Below, piece after piece: positions 26,191 through 34,583 of a stretch of 48,146 bases of DNA; the first letter of the stretch is position 1, and each line of letters opens with the position of its first letter. The DNA lies in NCBI RefSeq assembly GCF_009451885.1, contig NZ_WIAO01000037.1, positions 1 through 48,146 of the forward strand. Direction: 5' to 3'. Made by a program: the position numbers and the translations under genes. This DNA is from Glycomyces albidus. Its GTDB lineage: Bacteria; Actinomycetota; Actinomycetes; Mycobacteriales; Micromonosporaceae. Below the pieces are notes generated by a model. It did no database searches. It saw only the letters and a program-made list of their open reading frames with translations, and was not told the DNA's origin.

Positions 26191-28309
26191 CAACGGCAGC
26201 AACGCATCGACGATCACGTCCACGATCACCGTCGGCGACCAGAGCTCGCTCATGGCTTTGCTGGGCCGCGCCGACGAGAACCTGCGCTACATCGAGCGCC
26301 GCCACCCCGGCGTCGACCTCCACGTGCGCGGCGACACCATCACGCTCACCGGCCTCAACGGCGCGCTGCACGCCGCCGAACGACTCGTGAAGGAGCTGCT
26401 CGCCTTGATCGAGAACGGCGAGAACGTCGATCCCGACATCATCCGGCGCACCGAGAACATGCTCAAGTCCGCGCCCGGCGAGCGCCCCGTGGACGTGCTC
26501 ACACAGAACATCGTCTCCAAGCGCGGCAAGGCGATCCGCCCCAAGACCATCGGGCAGAAGCGCTACGTCGAGGCGATCGACGCGAACACGATCGTGTTCG
26601 GCATCGGCCCGGCCGGCACCGGCAAGACCTACCTCGCCATGGCCAAGGCCGTGCAGGCGCTCCAGTCGAAGGAGATCAACCGGATCATCCTCACCCGCCC
26701 CGCGGTGGAGGCCGGCGAGCGGCTCGGGTTCCTGCCCGGCACGCTGTTCGAGAAGATCGACCCGTACCTGCGCCCGCTCTACGACGCGCTGCACGACATG
26801 ATCGACCCCGGCTCCATCCCGAAGCTCATGGAATCGGGCACGATCGAGGTCGCGCCGCTGGCCTTCATGAGGGGCCGCGCCCATCCGGTATTCACCAATG
26901 TCCTGACTCCGGACGGCTGGCGCCCCATCGGCGAACTCGAAGTCGGCGACCTCGTGGTCGGTTCGAACGGCGAACCGACACCGGTGCTCGGCGTCTTCCC
27001 GCAGGGGAAGAAGGAGATGTACCGGGTCACCGCTCAAGACGGCGCCTCGGTCCTCGCCTGCGCCGAACACCTGTGGGCGGTGAAGACCGCGTCCGACAAG
27101 CGTCGCGGAAAGCCGTACCGGATCCTCGAGACCCAGGAGATGATCGACGACCTCCGGGTCCATCACCAGCGCAAATACGAGTTGCCGCTCGTGAGCAAGC
27201 CTGTCGAGTTCCCCGAGCGCGAGGTTCCGATGGATCCTTACGCACTCGGTCTGCTGCTCGGCGACGGATGCCTGACCGGTTCGACGACGCCCTCGTTCAG
27301 CACGGGTGATCCGGAGCTTGCGGCAGCGCTTGAGTCGGCGCTTCCGGGAATCGAAGTGCGGCACAAGTCGGGGCCGGACTACATCCTGAACCGCATAGCC
27401 GCGCCCGGCGACGTCATCACGATCGCCAACCCGGTGACCGCAGCCCTGCGTGAGCTCGAGCTCTTGGGAACGATGTCGCACAACAAGGACATCCCCGAGC
27501 GCTACCGCTTCAACACGGCCGAAGTTCGCCTGGCGCTGCTCCAAGGCCTCCTGGATTCCGATGGCGGACCGGTCACGCAGTCCGGTCGCACCTGCCGGAT
27601 CCAATACACGACCACCTCGATCGTCCTTCGCGACCACGTGATCGAACTCGTGCAATCGCTCGGCGGCATCGCTTACAGCCGTCGCCGACCCGCTGCCGGG
27701 CGTAAGCCGGGCAGCGCACGCGGTCGAGACGTCGCGCACCGACAGGACTCGCACGTCATCGACATCCGCCTGCCCGAAGGCATCGAGCCGTTCCGGCTCA
27801 AGCGGAAGGCCGACAAGTACCGCGAGTTCGGCGGTGGCGGTCGTCCGATGCGCTTCATCGATTCGATCGAGTACGCGGGCGAGGAGGAAGCCGTGTGCAT
27901 CCAGGTCGCTGCGGAGGACTCGCTCTACGTCACCGAGGACTACCTGGTCACGCACAACACGTTGAACGACGCGTTCATCATCCTCGACGAGGCGCAGAAC
28001 ACCACGCCCGAGCAGATGAAGATGTTCCTCACGCGCCTCGGTTTCGGGTCGAAGATCGTCGTCACCGGCGACGTCACCCAGGTCGACCTGCCCGGCGGCA
28101 CCACCTCCGGGCTGCGCGTGGTCCGCGACATCCTCGAAGGCGTCGAGGACGTGCACTTCGCCACGCTCCGCGCCGAAGACGTCGTCCGTCACCAGCTGGT
28201 CAGCGATATCGTGAACGCCTACGAGAAGTGGGACGCCGCAGCGGAGAACCACCGCGGCAATGCCGGGAAAGGGCACCGAGGGAACCGTGGGCATCGAGAT
28301 CATCAATGA
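26174..28309 (+). CDS. phoH: PhoH family ATPase interrupted by an intein
   Basis: PhoH is a P-loop ATPase linked to RNA metabolism and named for phosphate starvation. The 711-residue precursor has an N-terminal RNA-binding-like part, then [33 protein letters not shown] with Walker [26 protein letters not shown], and MRGR, where the host domain breaks off at residue 235. It resumes at residue 596 with [23 protein letters not shown] (Walker B DEAQ), then [11 protein letters not shown] and a normal end. Without the insert the protein is 351 residues, the usual length. The insert must splice out for ATPase function, since it separates Walker A from Walker B. phoH overlaps ybeY by 23 bp, the standard phoH-ybeY arrangement. 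Confidence 0.95.
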   Translation: MTDRSDNGSNASTITSTITVGDQSSLMALLGRADENLRYIERRHPGVDLHVRGDTITLTGLNGALHAAERLVKELLALIENGENVDPDIIRRTENMLKSAPGERPVDVLTQNIVSKRGKAIRPKTIGQKRYVEAIDANTIVFGIGPAGTGKTYLAMAKAVQALQSKEINRIILTRPAVEAGERLGFLPGTLFEKIDPYLRPLYDALHDMIDPGSIPKLMESGTIEVAPLAFMRGRAHPVFTNVLTPDGWRPIGELEVGDLVVGSNGEPTPVLGVFPQGKKEMYRVTAQDGASVLACAEHLWAVKTASDKRRGKPYRILETQEMIDDLRVHHQRKYELPLVSKPVEFPEREVPMDPYALGLLLGDGCLTGSTTPSFSTGDPELAAALESALPGIEVRHKSGPDYILNRIAAPGDVITIANPVTAALRELELLGTMSHNKDIPERYRFNTAEVRLALLQGLLDSDGGPVTQSGRTCRIQYTTTSIVLRDHVIELVQSLGGIAYSRRRPAAGRKPGSARGRDVAHRQDSHVIDIRLPEGIEPFRLKRKADKYREFGGGGRPMRFIDSIEYAGEEEAVCIQVAAEDSLYVTEDYLVTHNTLNDAFIILDEAQNTTPEQMKMFLTRLGFGSKIVVTGDVTQVDLPGGTTSGLRVVRDILEGVEDVHFATLRAEDVVRHQLVSDIVNAYEKWDAAAENHRGNAGKGHRGNRGHRDHQ
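26879..27958 (+). mobile_element. Class-3-like intein with LAGLIDADG endonuclease in PhoH
   Basis: The insert is exactly 360 codons (residues 236-595 of the precursor) between MRGR and TLNDAF. It begins [24 protein letters not shown], so residue 1 is Ala rather than Cys or Ser, and ends YLVTHN before a Thr. The block B region has EHLW, block F has AVCIQV and the end has VTHN, which together match the Trp-Cys-Thr set of class 3 inteins, where the block F Cys replaces the missing residue-1 nucleophile. Two endonuclease motifs, LGLLLGDG and [11 protein letters not shown], keep the catalytic Asp residues, so homing may still be active. Base composition looks slightly less GC-biased than the exteins. 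Confidence 0.9.
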
Positions 28310-28763
28310 GTCCGGCCGCGAGGTCGACGAGTCGGGCATCCGCGCCGTCTCCGAGTTCGCGCTGCTCGAGATGGGCGTCAACCCGCTCGCCGAACTCTCG
28401 GTCCTCATCGTCGACATCGAGCACATGACCGAGCTCAACCGCCGCTGGATGGGCGGCACCGGGCCCACCGACGTCCTCTCGTTCCCGATGGACGACGCGA
28501 TGCCCGGCCGCCCCGACTCCTCCGAGCCGGGCACGCCCATCCTCGGCGACCTCGTCCTCTCCCCGGAGGTGGCCGAGGCCCAGGCCAAGGACGCCGGCCA
28601 CTCGACCGCGGACGAGCTGCACATGCTCACCGTCCACGGGGTGCTCCACATCCTCGGCTACGACCACGCCGAACCGGAGCAGGCCAAGGAGATGTTCGGC
28701 CTGCAGAACCGGCTGCTCGACTCCTGGCGCGCCAAACGCGCCGCCGCAGCGGCGGAGAGTTAG
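28287..28763 (+). CDS. ybeY: Endoribonuclease YbeY (16S rRNA maturation)
   Basis: YbeY is a metal-dependent RNase needed for 16S 3'-end maturation and ribosome quality control. The 158-residue product has the family core [23 protein letters not shown] and the zinc motif [11 protein letters not shown] (HX3HX5H). The GTG at 28287 lies inside the end of phoH; GAGGG is a little close upstream. An in-frame ATG at 28260 would add nine residues. The phoH-ybeY-CNNM-era order is conserved in actinobacteria. Confidence 0.95.
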   Translation: MGIEIINESGREVDESGIRAVSEFALLEMGVNPLAELSVLIVDIEHMTELNRRWMGGTGPTDVLSFPMDDAMPGRPDSSEPGTPILGDLVLSPEVAEAQAKDAGHSTADELHMLTVHGVLHILGYDHAEPEQAKEMFGLQNRLLDSWRAKRAAAAAES

Positions 28764-28769
28764 GCCCCG

Positions 28770-30074
28770 ATGTACACCCTGCTGGCAGCCGCCGTCGCGC
28801 TCATCATCGTCGCCGGCGCCGCCGCCATGGTCGACTCGGCGCTCACCGCGGTCTCGCCGGCGCGCGCCGCCGAACTGGCCGAGCAGCGCCACCGCGGCGC
28901 CGCGTCGCTCGTGAAGATCACCGAGGACCTGCCCAGGCACCTCAACCTGCTGATCCTGCTGCGCCTCGCGTGCGAGGCCGCCGCGATCTCGATCGTCGCC
29001 GTCCTCGCGTTCCACACGTGGGACGACTCGTGGACCGCGGTCGCCGTCTCCGCCGCGGTCATGACCGTGGTGTCGTTCGTCGCGATCGGGGTCAACCCGC
29101 GCACGCTCGGCCGACAGCACGCCTACCCGATCGCGCTCGCGGTCGCGGGCTCCGTCGCGATGCTCGGCACCGCGCTCGGACCGCTCGCGAAGGTCCTCAT
29201 CCTCCTCGGCAACGCGCTCACGCCCGGCAAGGGCTTCCGCGAGGGGCCGTTCGCGACCTCGGAGATCGAGATCCGCGAGATGGTCGACGCCGCCGAGGCC
29301 CAGGGCACCGTCGACCACGACGAGCGCGACATGATCGCGTCCGTGTTCGCCTTGGGCGACACCGTGGTCCGCGAGGTCATGGTGCCGCGCACGGCGATGG
29401 TGTGGGTCAGCGTCGAGACCGCCGCGGACGAGGCCAAGCAGGTCGCGCTCCGCTCCGGTTTCTCGCGCATCCCCGTGATCGGCGAGGACCTCGACGACCT
29501 GCGCGGTGTCGTCTACCTCAAGGACCTCGTGCGATTGGACGACGACGCGAATCCGCCCGTCGGCGAGGTCATGCGCGCCGTCTCGATCGTCCCGGACTCG
29601 AAGCCCGTCGACGACCTGCTGCGCGAGATGCAGACCGCCCGGATCCACATCGCGGGCGTTGTGGACGAGTACGGCGGCACCGCCGGGCTGGTCACCATCG
29701 AGGACATCCTGGAGGAGATCGTCGGCGAGATCACCGACGAGTACGACCAGGAGCTCCCGCCCGTCGCCTGGCTCGACGACCGCACCGCGCGCGTCACCGC
29801 CCGGCTCTCGGTCGAGGACCTCGCCGAGCTCTTCGCGGTGGACCTGCCCGAGGTCGACGTCGACACCGTCGCCGGCCTCCTGGCCGCCGAGCTCGGAAAG
29901 GTCCCGCTCGCCGGGGACCGGGCCCGCATCGTCGGCCTGGAGCTCACCGCCGAAGGCACCGTGGGCCGGCGCAACCGCATCGAGACGGTCCGCGTCGCGC
30001 GCCTTCCCGAAGCCGACGACGAGACTCCGGAAGCCGCGACCGCACCTGACGAAAGGCACGAAATCAATGTCTGA
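28770..30074 (+). CDS. CNNM/hemolysin-C family protein with CBS pair and CorC domain
   Basis: The 434-residue product has an N-terminal DUF21/CNNM membrane domain with about four hydrophobic segments (to residue 155), a Bateman pair of CBS domains (about 195-320: VREVMVPRTAMVWVSVE, RIPVIGEDLDDLRGVVYLKDL, then AGVVDEYGGTAGLVTIEDILEEIVGEI), and a C-terminal CorC/HlyC transporter-associated domain (LSVEDLAELFAVDLPE). Members handle Mg2+ or Co2+ transport. It equals Rv2366c by position. ATG lies seven bp after ybeY and its stop overlaps the next gene (ATG at 30067). Confidence 0.92.
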   Translation: MYTLLAAAVALIIVAGAAAMVDSALTAVSPARAAELAEQRHRGAASLVKITEDLPRHLNLLILLRLACEAAAISIVAVLAFHTWDDSWTAVAVSAAVMTVVSFVAIGVNPRTLGRQHAYPIALAVAGSVAMLGTALGPLAKVLILLGNALTPGKGFREGPFATSEIEIREMVDAAEAQGTVDHDERDMIASVFALGDTVVREVMVPRTAMVWVSVETAADEAKQVALRSGFSRIPVIGEDLDDLRGVVYLKDLVRLDDDANPPVGEVMRAVSIVPDSKPVDDLLREMQTARIHIAGVVDEYGGTAGLVTIEDILEEIVGEITDEYDQELPPVAWLDDRTARVTARLSVEDLAELFAVDLPEVDVDTVAGLLAAELGKVPLAGDRARIVGLELTAEGTVGRRNRIETVRVARLPEADDETPEAATAPDERHEINV

Positions 30075-30405
30075 CCTGCACGTCGACGACCTCGACGCCG
30101 AGGACGCGAAACTCGTCACGCTGGCCCGCGGGGCCGCCGGACGGGTCCAGCGCACCACCGGCGCGGCCGTCCGCGACGGCATCGGCCGCACCTACGCCTC
30201 GGCGGCGGTGGACCTGCCGTCCCTGCAGCTCACGGCCCTCCAGGCCGCGGTCGCGCAGGCGTTCGCGGCGGGCGCCGACACGCTCGAAGCGGCGGTGGTC
30301 TTCGGCGCCGAGTCCGACGACGACGGCCTCAAGGCCGCCCGCGAGATCGGCGCCGGCGTCGCCGCCTACGCCGTCGTCGGCAAGGCGGTGACCCGTCTTG
30401 CCTAG
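30067..30405 (+). CDS. Cytidine-deaminase-fold protein lacking zinc ligands
   Basis: The 112-residue product has the cytidine deaminase-like layout: LVTLARGAAGRVQRTTGAAVRDGIGRTYASAAVDLPSLQLTALQAAVAQAFAAGA. The substrate-side NxE region and both zinc motifs (HAE and PCxxC of true deaminases) are missing, with no Cys or relevant His in place, so it cannot be an active zinc deaminase. A gene of this kind sits between the CNNM gene and era in Mycobacterium (Rv2365c), so the inactive version is conserved. Start and stop overlap both neighbours by 8 bp, implying tight coupling with era. A structural or ribosome-linked role is a guess. Confidence 0.8.
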   Translation: MSDLHVDDLDAEDAKLVTLARGAAGRVQRTTGAAVRDGIGRTYASAAVDLPSLQLTALQAAVAQAFAAGADTLEAAVVFGAESDDDGLKAAREIGAGVAAYAVVGKAVTRLA

Positions 30406-31300
30406 CAGCAAGGAGTTCCACGCCGGCTTCGCCTGCTTCGTCGGCCGCCCGAACGCCGGCAAGTCCACGCTCACGAACGCGATCATGGGCCAGAAGATCG
30501 CGATCACCTCGAACCGGCCGCAGACGACCCGGCACGTCGTCCGCGCGATCCTGCACCGGCCCGACTCCCAGCTCATCCTCGTGGACACGCCCGGCCTCCA
30601 CCGGCCCCGCACGCTCCTGGGCGAGCGCCTGAACGACCTGGTCCGCCAGACCTGGTCGGAGGTCGACGTCATCGGCCTGTGCCTGCCCGCCAACGAGAAG
30701 CCCGGCCCCGGCGACAAGTTCATCACCGGCGAGATCGCCAAGCTCGGCGCCAAGGTCGTCGCGGTCGTCACCAAGATCGACCTCGTGTCCAAGGACGCCC
30801 TGGTGCGCCACCTGACGAACGTGGCGGCCCTCGGCGAGTTCGCCGACATCGTCCCGGTCTCGGCCAAGACCGGCGAGAACCTCGACGAGCTCGTCGACGT
30901 CCTCTCGGGCCACCTGCCCGAGTCGCCGCAGCTCTACCCCGACGGCATGATCTCCGAGGAGCCCGAGCGGGTCATGATGGCCGAGCTCATCCGCGAGGCC
31001 GCCCTCGAAGGCGTCCGCGACGAGCTCCCGCACTCCCTCGCCGTCGTCATCGAGGACGTCGAGGACGAGGAGTCCGAAGGCGGCCCCCGCAAGAAGATCT
31101 GGGCCGAGATCTACGTCGAGCGCGACTCCCAGAAGGGCATCGTCATCGGCAAGGGCGGCGAGCGCCTCAAGCGGGTCGGCACCAAGGCCCGCAAGGGCAT
31201 CGCCCAGCTCATCGGCGGCCGCGTCTACCTCGACCTCCACGTGCGCGTCGCCAAGGACTGGCAGCGCGACCCGAAGATGCTCGAACGCCTCGGCTTCTAG
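30398..31300 (+). CDS. era: GTPase Era (16S rRNA-binding assembly factor)
   Basis: Era binds the 3' end of 16S rRNA and helps assemble the 30S subunit. The 300-residue product has G1 [10 protein letters not shown], switch [10 protein letters not shown]3 DTPGLH, G4 TKID, and G5 [13 protein letters not shown]-terminal KH domain ([20 protein letters not shown]) follows. The start is TTG at 30398, overlapping the previous stop by 8 bp, with no independent ribosome site, so it depends on coupling. It ends the ybeY-CNNM-CDA-era group and is followed by a terminator. Confidence 0.95.
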   Translation: MPSSKEFHAGFACFVGRPNAGKSTLTNAIMGQKIAITSNRPQTTRHVVRAILHRPDSQLILVDTPGLHRPRTLLGERLNDLVRQTWSEVDVIGLCLPANEKPGPGDKFITGEIAKLGAKVVAVVTKIDLVSKDALVRHLTNVAALGEFADIVPVSAKTGENLDELVDVLSGHLPESPQLYPDGMISEEPERVMMAELIREAALEGVRDELPHSLAVVIEDVEDEESEGGPRKKIWAEIYVERDSQKGIVIGKGGERLKRVGTKARKGIAQLIGGRVYLDLHVRVAKDWQRDPKMLERLGF

Positions 31301-31308
31301 CGCCCACC

Positions 31309-31333
31309 GGCCCGGCCCCGTCGGGGCCGGGCC
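31309..31333 (+). terminator. Terminator of the phoH-era transcription unit
   Basis: A perfect 11-bp stem GGCCCGGCCCC (31309-31319) pairs with 31323-31333 around a GTC loop, nine bases after the era stop, followed by TTGCTCT. Confidence 0.88.
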
Positions 31334-31443
31334 TTGCTCTCGTTCCCCACCTGCGTCGACATCCCCGTGAACACCGGGTGACGGCCCTCACCGAACCCGC
31401 TGTGGCAGGTGGTTTCCGGGATGATGTACTCTTTACATACCGA

Positions 31444-31520
31444 CGCGGGATAGAGCAGCTCGGTAGCTCGCCAGGCTCATAACCTGGAGGTCGGTGGTTC
31501 AAATCCGCCTCCCGCTACCA
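31444..31520 (+). tRNA. Initiator tRNA-fMet (CAU anticodon)
   Basis: A 77-nt cloverleaf starts CGCGGGATAGAGCAG and ends CCCGCTACCA with encoded CCA. The anticodon CAT is at 31478-31480. It has initiator features: a mismatched first acceptor pair (C1 opposite U72, as in other actinobacteria), an AGAGCAG D-arm and the CTCATAAC loop. The anticodon stem is CCAGG/CCTGG, so the usual three G-C pairs of initiators are two G-C pairs plus A29-U41. Confidence 0.95.
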
Positions 31521-31526
31521 CGTCAA

Positions 31527-31564
31527 GCCAGTGGGCCGGATTCTTCGGAATCCGGCCCACTGGC
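31527..31564 (+). terminator. Terminator after initiator tRNA
   Basis: A perfect 17-bp stem (31527-31543 with 31548-31564) with a TTCG tetraloop, starting seven bases after the tRNA. It ends with GTTT. Confidence 0.9.
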
Positions 31565-31735
31565 GTTTCGCCTCCTGTACGCGGGTGGAACTCCGGTCGG
31601 CCGGCGCTCGCCGGCCCGGACATCGGTCGAAGGTGCGCCGGTCCTCGACGGCGGCCATGGCGGCGAATCGGCATGCCCGGGGATCCTCCTGTGCCCCATG
31701 CGCCTCCTTTGTGCATGCAGCGAAGATTCGCGGCA

Positions 31736-31763
31736 TTGCAGAAGGTCTGAACCCTGTTACCCT
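31736..31763 (+). promoter_or_regulatory. Possible promoter of the NUDIX-kinase-radical SAM-HD cassette
   Basis: TTGCAG (31736-31741) and TACCCT (31758-31763) with a 16-bp gap lie 37 bp before the likely start codon of the NUDIX gene. The region between the tRNA terminator and this point (about 170 bp) has no other clear feature. Confidence 0.4.
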
Positions 31764-31800
31764 GAGGTACGGCACCCTCAATTCCAAGGATCAGCGCCTC

Positions 31801-32568
31801 TTGATCGTCGGCATTGTCTCGAGCGTGGCGGCCACGATGATCGTCTGGGCCGCCGCCGTCGCCTGGAACCACCGCGGGCACCTGGTCGCGTGGTCGTATT
31901 CAGTGCTCTTGCGGTCGAGGGTCAGGGTCTCGGTCGCCGCGCTGATCCGGCTCGAGATCGATGGGCGCTTCGTCCTGTTCCACACCAAGCGGCATCCCGG
32001 CACATACGGGCCTCCCGGTGGGGTGTTCAAGTTCAGGGAGTCGGCGAGACCGGTCCTGGACCGGATCCAGTTCGAGGAGGAGCAGCAGCCACGGGAACCG
32101 AAGTCGGCGTATCGCGACATCCGCGGGTACATCCCCGCCGTCGCGATCGGCGGATTTCTCCGATGGATCGCCTCAGGGGAGGGCCGCGAGTCCGCGGTCG
32201 AGTGCCTCAGGCGGGAACTCGGCGAGGAGCTGGGGGAAATCGGCCTGCCGGAGCTCCGCGAGTACGTGCCGCAGTTGTGCTTCCGGTCGGTGCGGCGGAT
32301 CGTCGAGACACCCCGAAAGGTCCCCGGCTGGGCGTACCGGCAGCTCCGCCACATCGAAGTTCACGACCTCGATCTGGAGAGCGAGGGCGCTTCGGCATTC
32401 GTCGAGGCGCTCCGCTCCGCCGAGGCGGCCGGACGTGGGGAGATGCTGCTGGTCACGGCCGAGGACATCAATCACGGCCGTGACGGACTCGCGATCCTCG
32501 GCTCGCAGAGCTGCTATCTGATCCGGAACCGCAAGCTCCGGCAGGACATCCCGAGAATGTCGCGCTGA
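31801..32568 (+). CDS. Membrane-anchored NUDIX protein, SMODS-associated type
   Basis: The protein (255 residues from TTG 31801) has one N-terminal membrane helix (IVGIVSSVAATMIVWAAAVAW, 2-22) and a cytoplasmic NUDIX domain: RVRVSVAALIRLEIDGRFVLF, the YGPPGG turn (69-74), a ~50-residue insert, then the NUDIX helix ESAVECLRRELGEELGEIG with REL-GEE at 138-143. The membrane helix plus split NUDIX layout resembles the SMODS-associated NUDIX family found beside nucleotide-signalling conflict systems. The likely job is hydrolysis of a nucleotide signal or modified nucleotide at the membrane. TTG has AAGGA ten bases before it; the frame stays open to 31531, so a longer start is possible but would run back into the tRNA terminator. 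It is 155 bp before the kinase-fold gene. Confidence 0.7.
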   Translation: MIVGIVSSVAATMIVWAAAVAWNHRGHLVAWSYSVLLRSRVRVSVAALIRLEIDGRFVLFHTKRHPGTYGPPGGVFKFRESARPVLDRIQFEEEQQPREPKSAYRDIRGYIPAVAIGGFLRWIASGEGRESAVECLRRELGEELGEIGLPELREYVPQLCFRSVRRIVETPRKVPGWAYRQLRHIEVHDLDLESEGASAFVEALRSAEAAGRGEMLLVTAEDINHGRDGLAILGSQSCYLIRNRKLRQDIPRMSR

Positions 32569-32723
32569 ATCCATTGCGTCACGGGAACCGCATCTGACGC
32601 CGATAGTGCAGGCGCTCAACGGCAATCGCATTCGCCTCATCGCGAAACGCGGTCTGCCGCATGGCGAATATCTATGCGACAATGGGCATTCCGCTCGACC
32701 CCCCTCGGGCATGGGAGGCTCCA

Positions 32724-34583
32724 ATGCGCATCACCGGCAGCCATGAATCCGTCGCCAACGGCGATATCAGATACGTGATCACGCAGACGCTGCAGCACAA
32801 GGTCGAACTCGACGACCTCAACGTGCGCCTTTTCGACAAGGGCTTCAGCGGCGCCATTTCGGCCCTTTGTGCGGTGAACGGGCTCGACCAGGTGGTGATC
32901 AAGGCGGGTCCGACGGACGAGATCGAGCGCGAGCACAAGAACCGTCTTGAATACGTCGGAGAAGACCCGTGGCTGCGCGAACACGACCTCCACCGGGTCC
33001 ACGGTCCGATCGAGATCGACTTCGACAGCCGAAAGGCGCAGTGGTCCGCAATCGTCTACCGGTACATCGGCGGCCGCACCTTCGCGGAATTGACGCATTT
33101 CGGCGACTTCGAGAAATTCCTCGGCGACTACCTGTGGGACACCGATCGCGACTCCACGCCCGCGGACGACACGGTGAGCGAGTGCTTCAGGGAGACCGCC
33201 AGGATACTCGGAAAGGAGCGGAACCTCATCGAGCAGGGCCAGGGGCGCGCGCTCTCCGACTTCGTCCCACCGGTGCCGTGGGAATCCGGCGTTGCCGCGG
33301 TCATCGACACCGCGCAGTCGTTCGTGCCCGACCTCCAAGAGCTCCGCGGATTCCGAGAATGGTGGGAGGAGTGGATAGAGAAGGTCACGGTCGCCCCCGT
33401 AGCCGATGGCCGGCAGCTCCACGGCGACGCGCGGTTCGCCAACATCATCGTCGACCGGGTCCATTCCAAAGTAGAGGTCATTGACTTCGCGAACGGACGC
33501 CACGGGCACGTCTTCGAGGACTTCGCCCGATTCGAGCTCGATCTGCTCCTCCAGACCGTCCCCAACGTCGCCGGGACCGATGAGATCGACCTCGCACGGC
33601 TGCTCCAGATCGTCGGCTACCTGCTCAAGGACGAGCTGAGCCTCGGCAGTGAACCGGTGGAGGACCGCAGCCTCAAATGCCTCAAGCTGTGGCGCCAGGC
33701 CATGGCGCAGTCGCTCCCGCAGATCCTCCAACCGGGAGCCCTGGTCATGTACCGGTGGTTCCTGCTCCGGGAGTGCCTGCGGCGCACCCTCTGGACCAAC
33801 GCCCACAAGCCCGCGCTGATCTACACCATCTGCGCGCTCCGCCAGCGGCTCTCGGGGACAGCGGTCCTGGACTCCTCGCTGATCTCCACCGCACCGCAGA
33901 TCCTGGTCTCCTCCCTGAACTGCCGCGCGGTCTACGTGCCGACCCGCGGCTCCGAGCCGCTGGTCAACGAAGCCCGCAACAACGCCAAGAAAGCGGCGCT
34001 CGCGATCGACCGCGACCGCATCTCCACCGTCCGGCTCATGGCCGAGACCGGCCACTCCTTCCTGAACTCGAGGGGCGAGTTCAGGAACGAGATCCGGAGC
34101 CTGCTCGAGCACGGCGGCAGCTTCCGGGCGGTCATCTACAACCCGCTGCTGCCGGAGTACCTCGGGCTCTCCGCGAGCTATAACCGGGTCGACGACGGGC
34201 GGTACGTCGTCAGCGACGTCCTGTCACAGAAGACCCTCGAGAGCATTCGCGGCTACAGGCTCCTCAAGACGGAGTTCCCCGATCGGATCGAACTCCGCCT
34301 GGCGCGATTCGGGTTCGACGCGACGGTCCTGCTCACCAGCGAGAACCTGTTCTACGAGCCGTACTTCAGAACGCCTCGGCTGGAGCGGGAGCGCTACCTC
34401 TTCGACTCCTTCGAAATGGAGTTCGGCGCGTCGGGCGCCCACAGCGGCAGGCTCCTCGACGAGACGTTCGACTTCGTGTGGCGAAACTCCGACGACGTCT
34501 CGATCCTCGACACCCGGAAGGACGCCCTCGAAGCGGTCAGCGGGGCGTTCGCGGCACTCTGGAGGCGCGATGCCGACTCATGA
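32724..34583 (+). CDS. APH/TCAD9-like kinase-fold protein fused to a PLD-like (DUF5919-like) domain
   Basis: The 619-residue product has an N-terminal protein-kinase-like fold: GFSGAIS Gly-rich loop (40-46), VVIK lysine (K60), a helix Glu (E70), the catalytic LHGDARFANIIVD (D235, N240), and the metal-binding IDFA (D254). All key phosphotransfer residues are present, as in aminoglycoside phosphotransferases or the ternary-complex-associated domain 9 proteins. A helical region (285-400) follows. The C-terminal domain (about 405-610) has RLMAETGHSFLNSRGEFRNEIRSLLEHGGSFRAVIYNP and a FEPY-type strand, with WRNSD at the end, resembling DUF5919/PLD-like sensor domains. ATG at 32724 has GGGAGG five bases before it. 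ATG at 32661 would lengthen it by 21 residues. The next gene overlaps its end by 14 bp. Confidence 0.72.
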   Translation: MRITGSHESVANGDIRYVITQTLQHKVELDDLNVRLFDKGFSGAISALCAVNGLDQVVIKAGPTDEIEREHKNRLEYVGEDPWLREHDLHRVHGPIEIDFDSRKAQWSAIVYRYIGGRTFAELTHFGDFEKFLGDYLWDTDRDSTPADDTVSECFRETARILGKERNLIEQGQGRALSDFVPPVPWESGVAAVIDTAQSFVPDLQELRGFREWWEEWIEKVTVAPVADGRQLHGDARFANIIVDRVHSKVEVIDFANGRHGHVFEDFARFELDLLLQTVPNVAGTDEIDLARLLQIVGYLLKDELSLGSEPVEDRSLKCLKLWRQAMAQSLPQILQPGALVMYRWFLLRECLRRTLWTNAHKPALIYTICALRQRLSGTAVLDSSLISTAPQILVSSLNCRAVYVPTRGSEPLVNEARNNAKKAALAIDRDRISTVRLMAETGHSFLNSRGEFRNEIRSLLEHGGSFRAVIYNPLLPEYLGLSASYNRVDDGRYVVSDVLSQKTLESIRGYRLLKTEFPDRIELRLARFGFDATVLLTSENLFYEPYFRTPRLERERYLFDSFEMEFGASGAHSGRLLDETFDFVWRNSDDVSILDTRKDALEAVSGAFAALWRRDADS

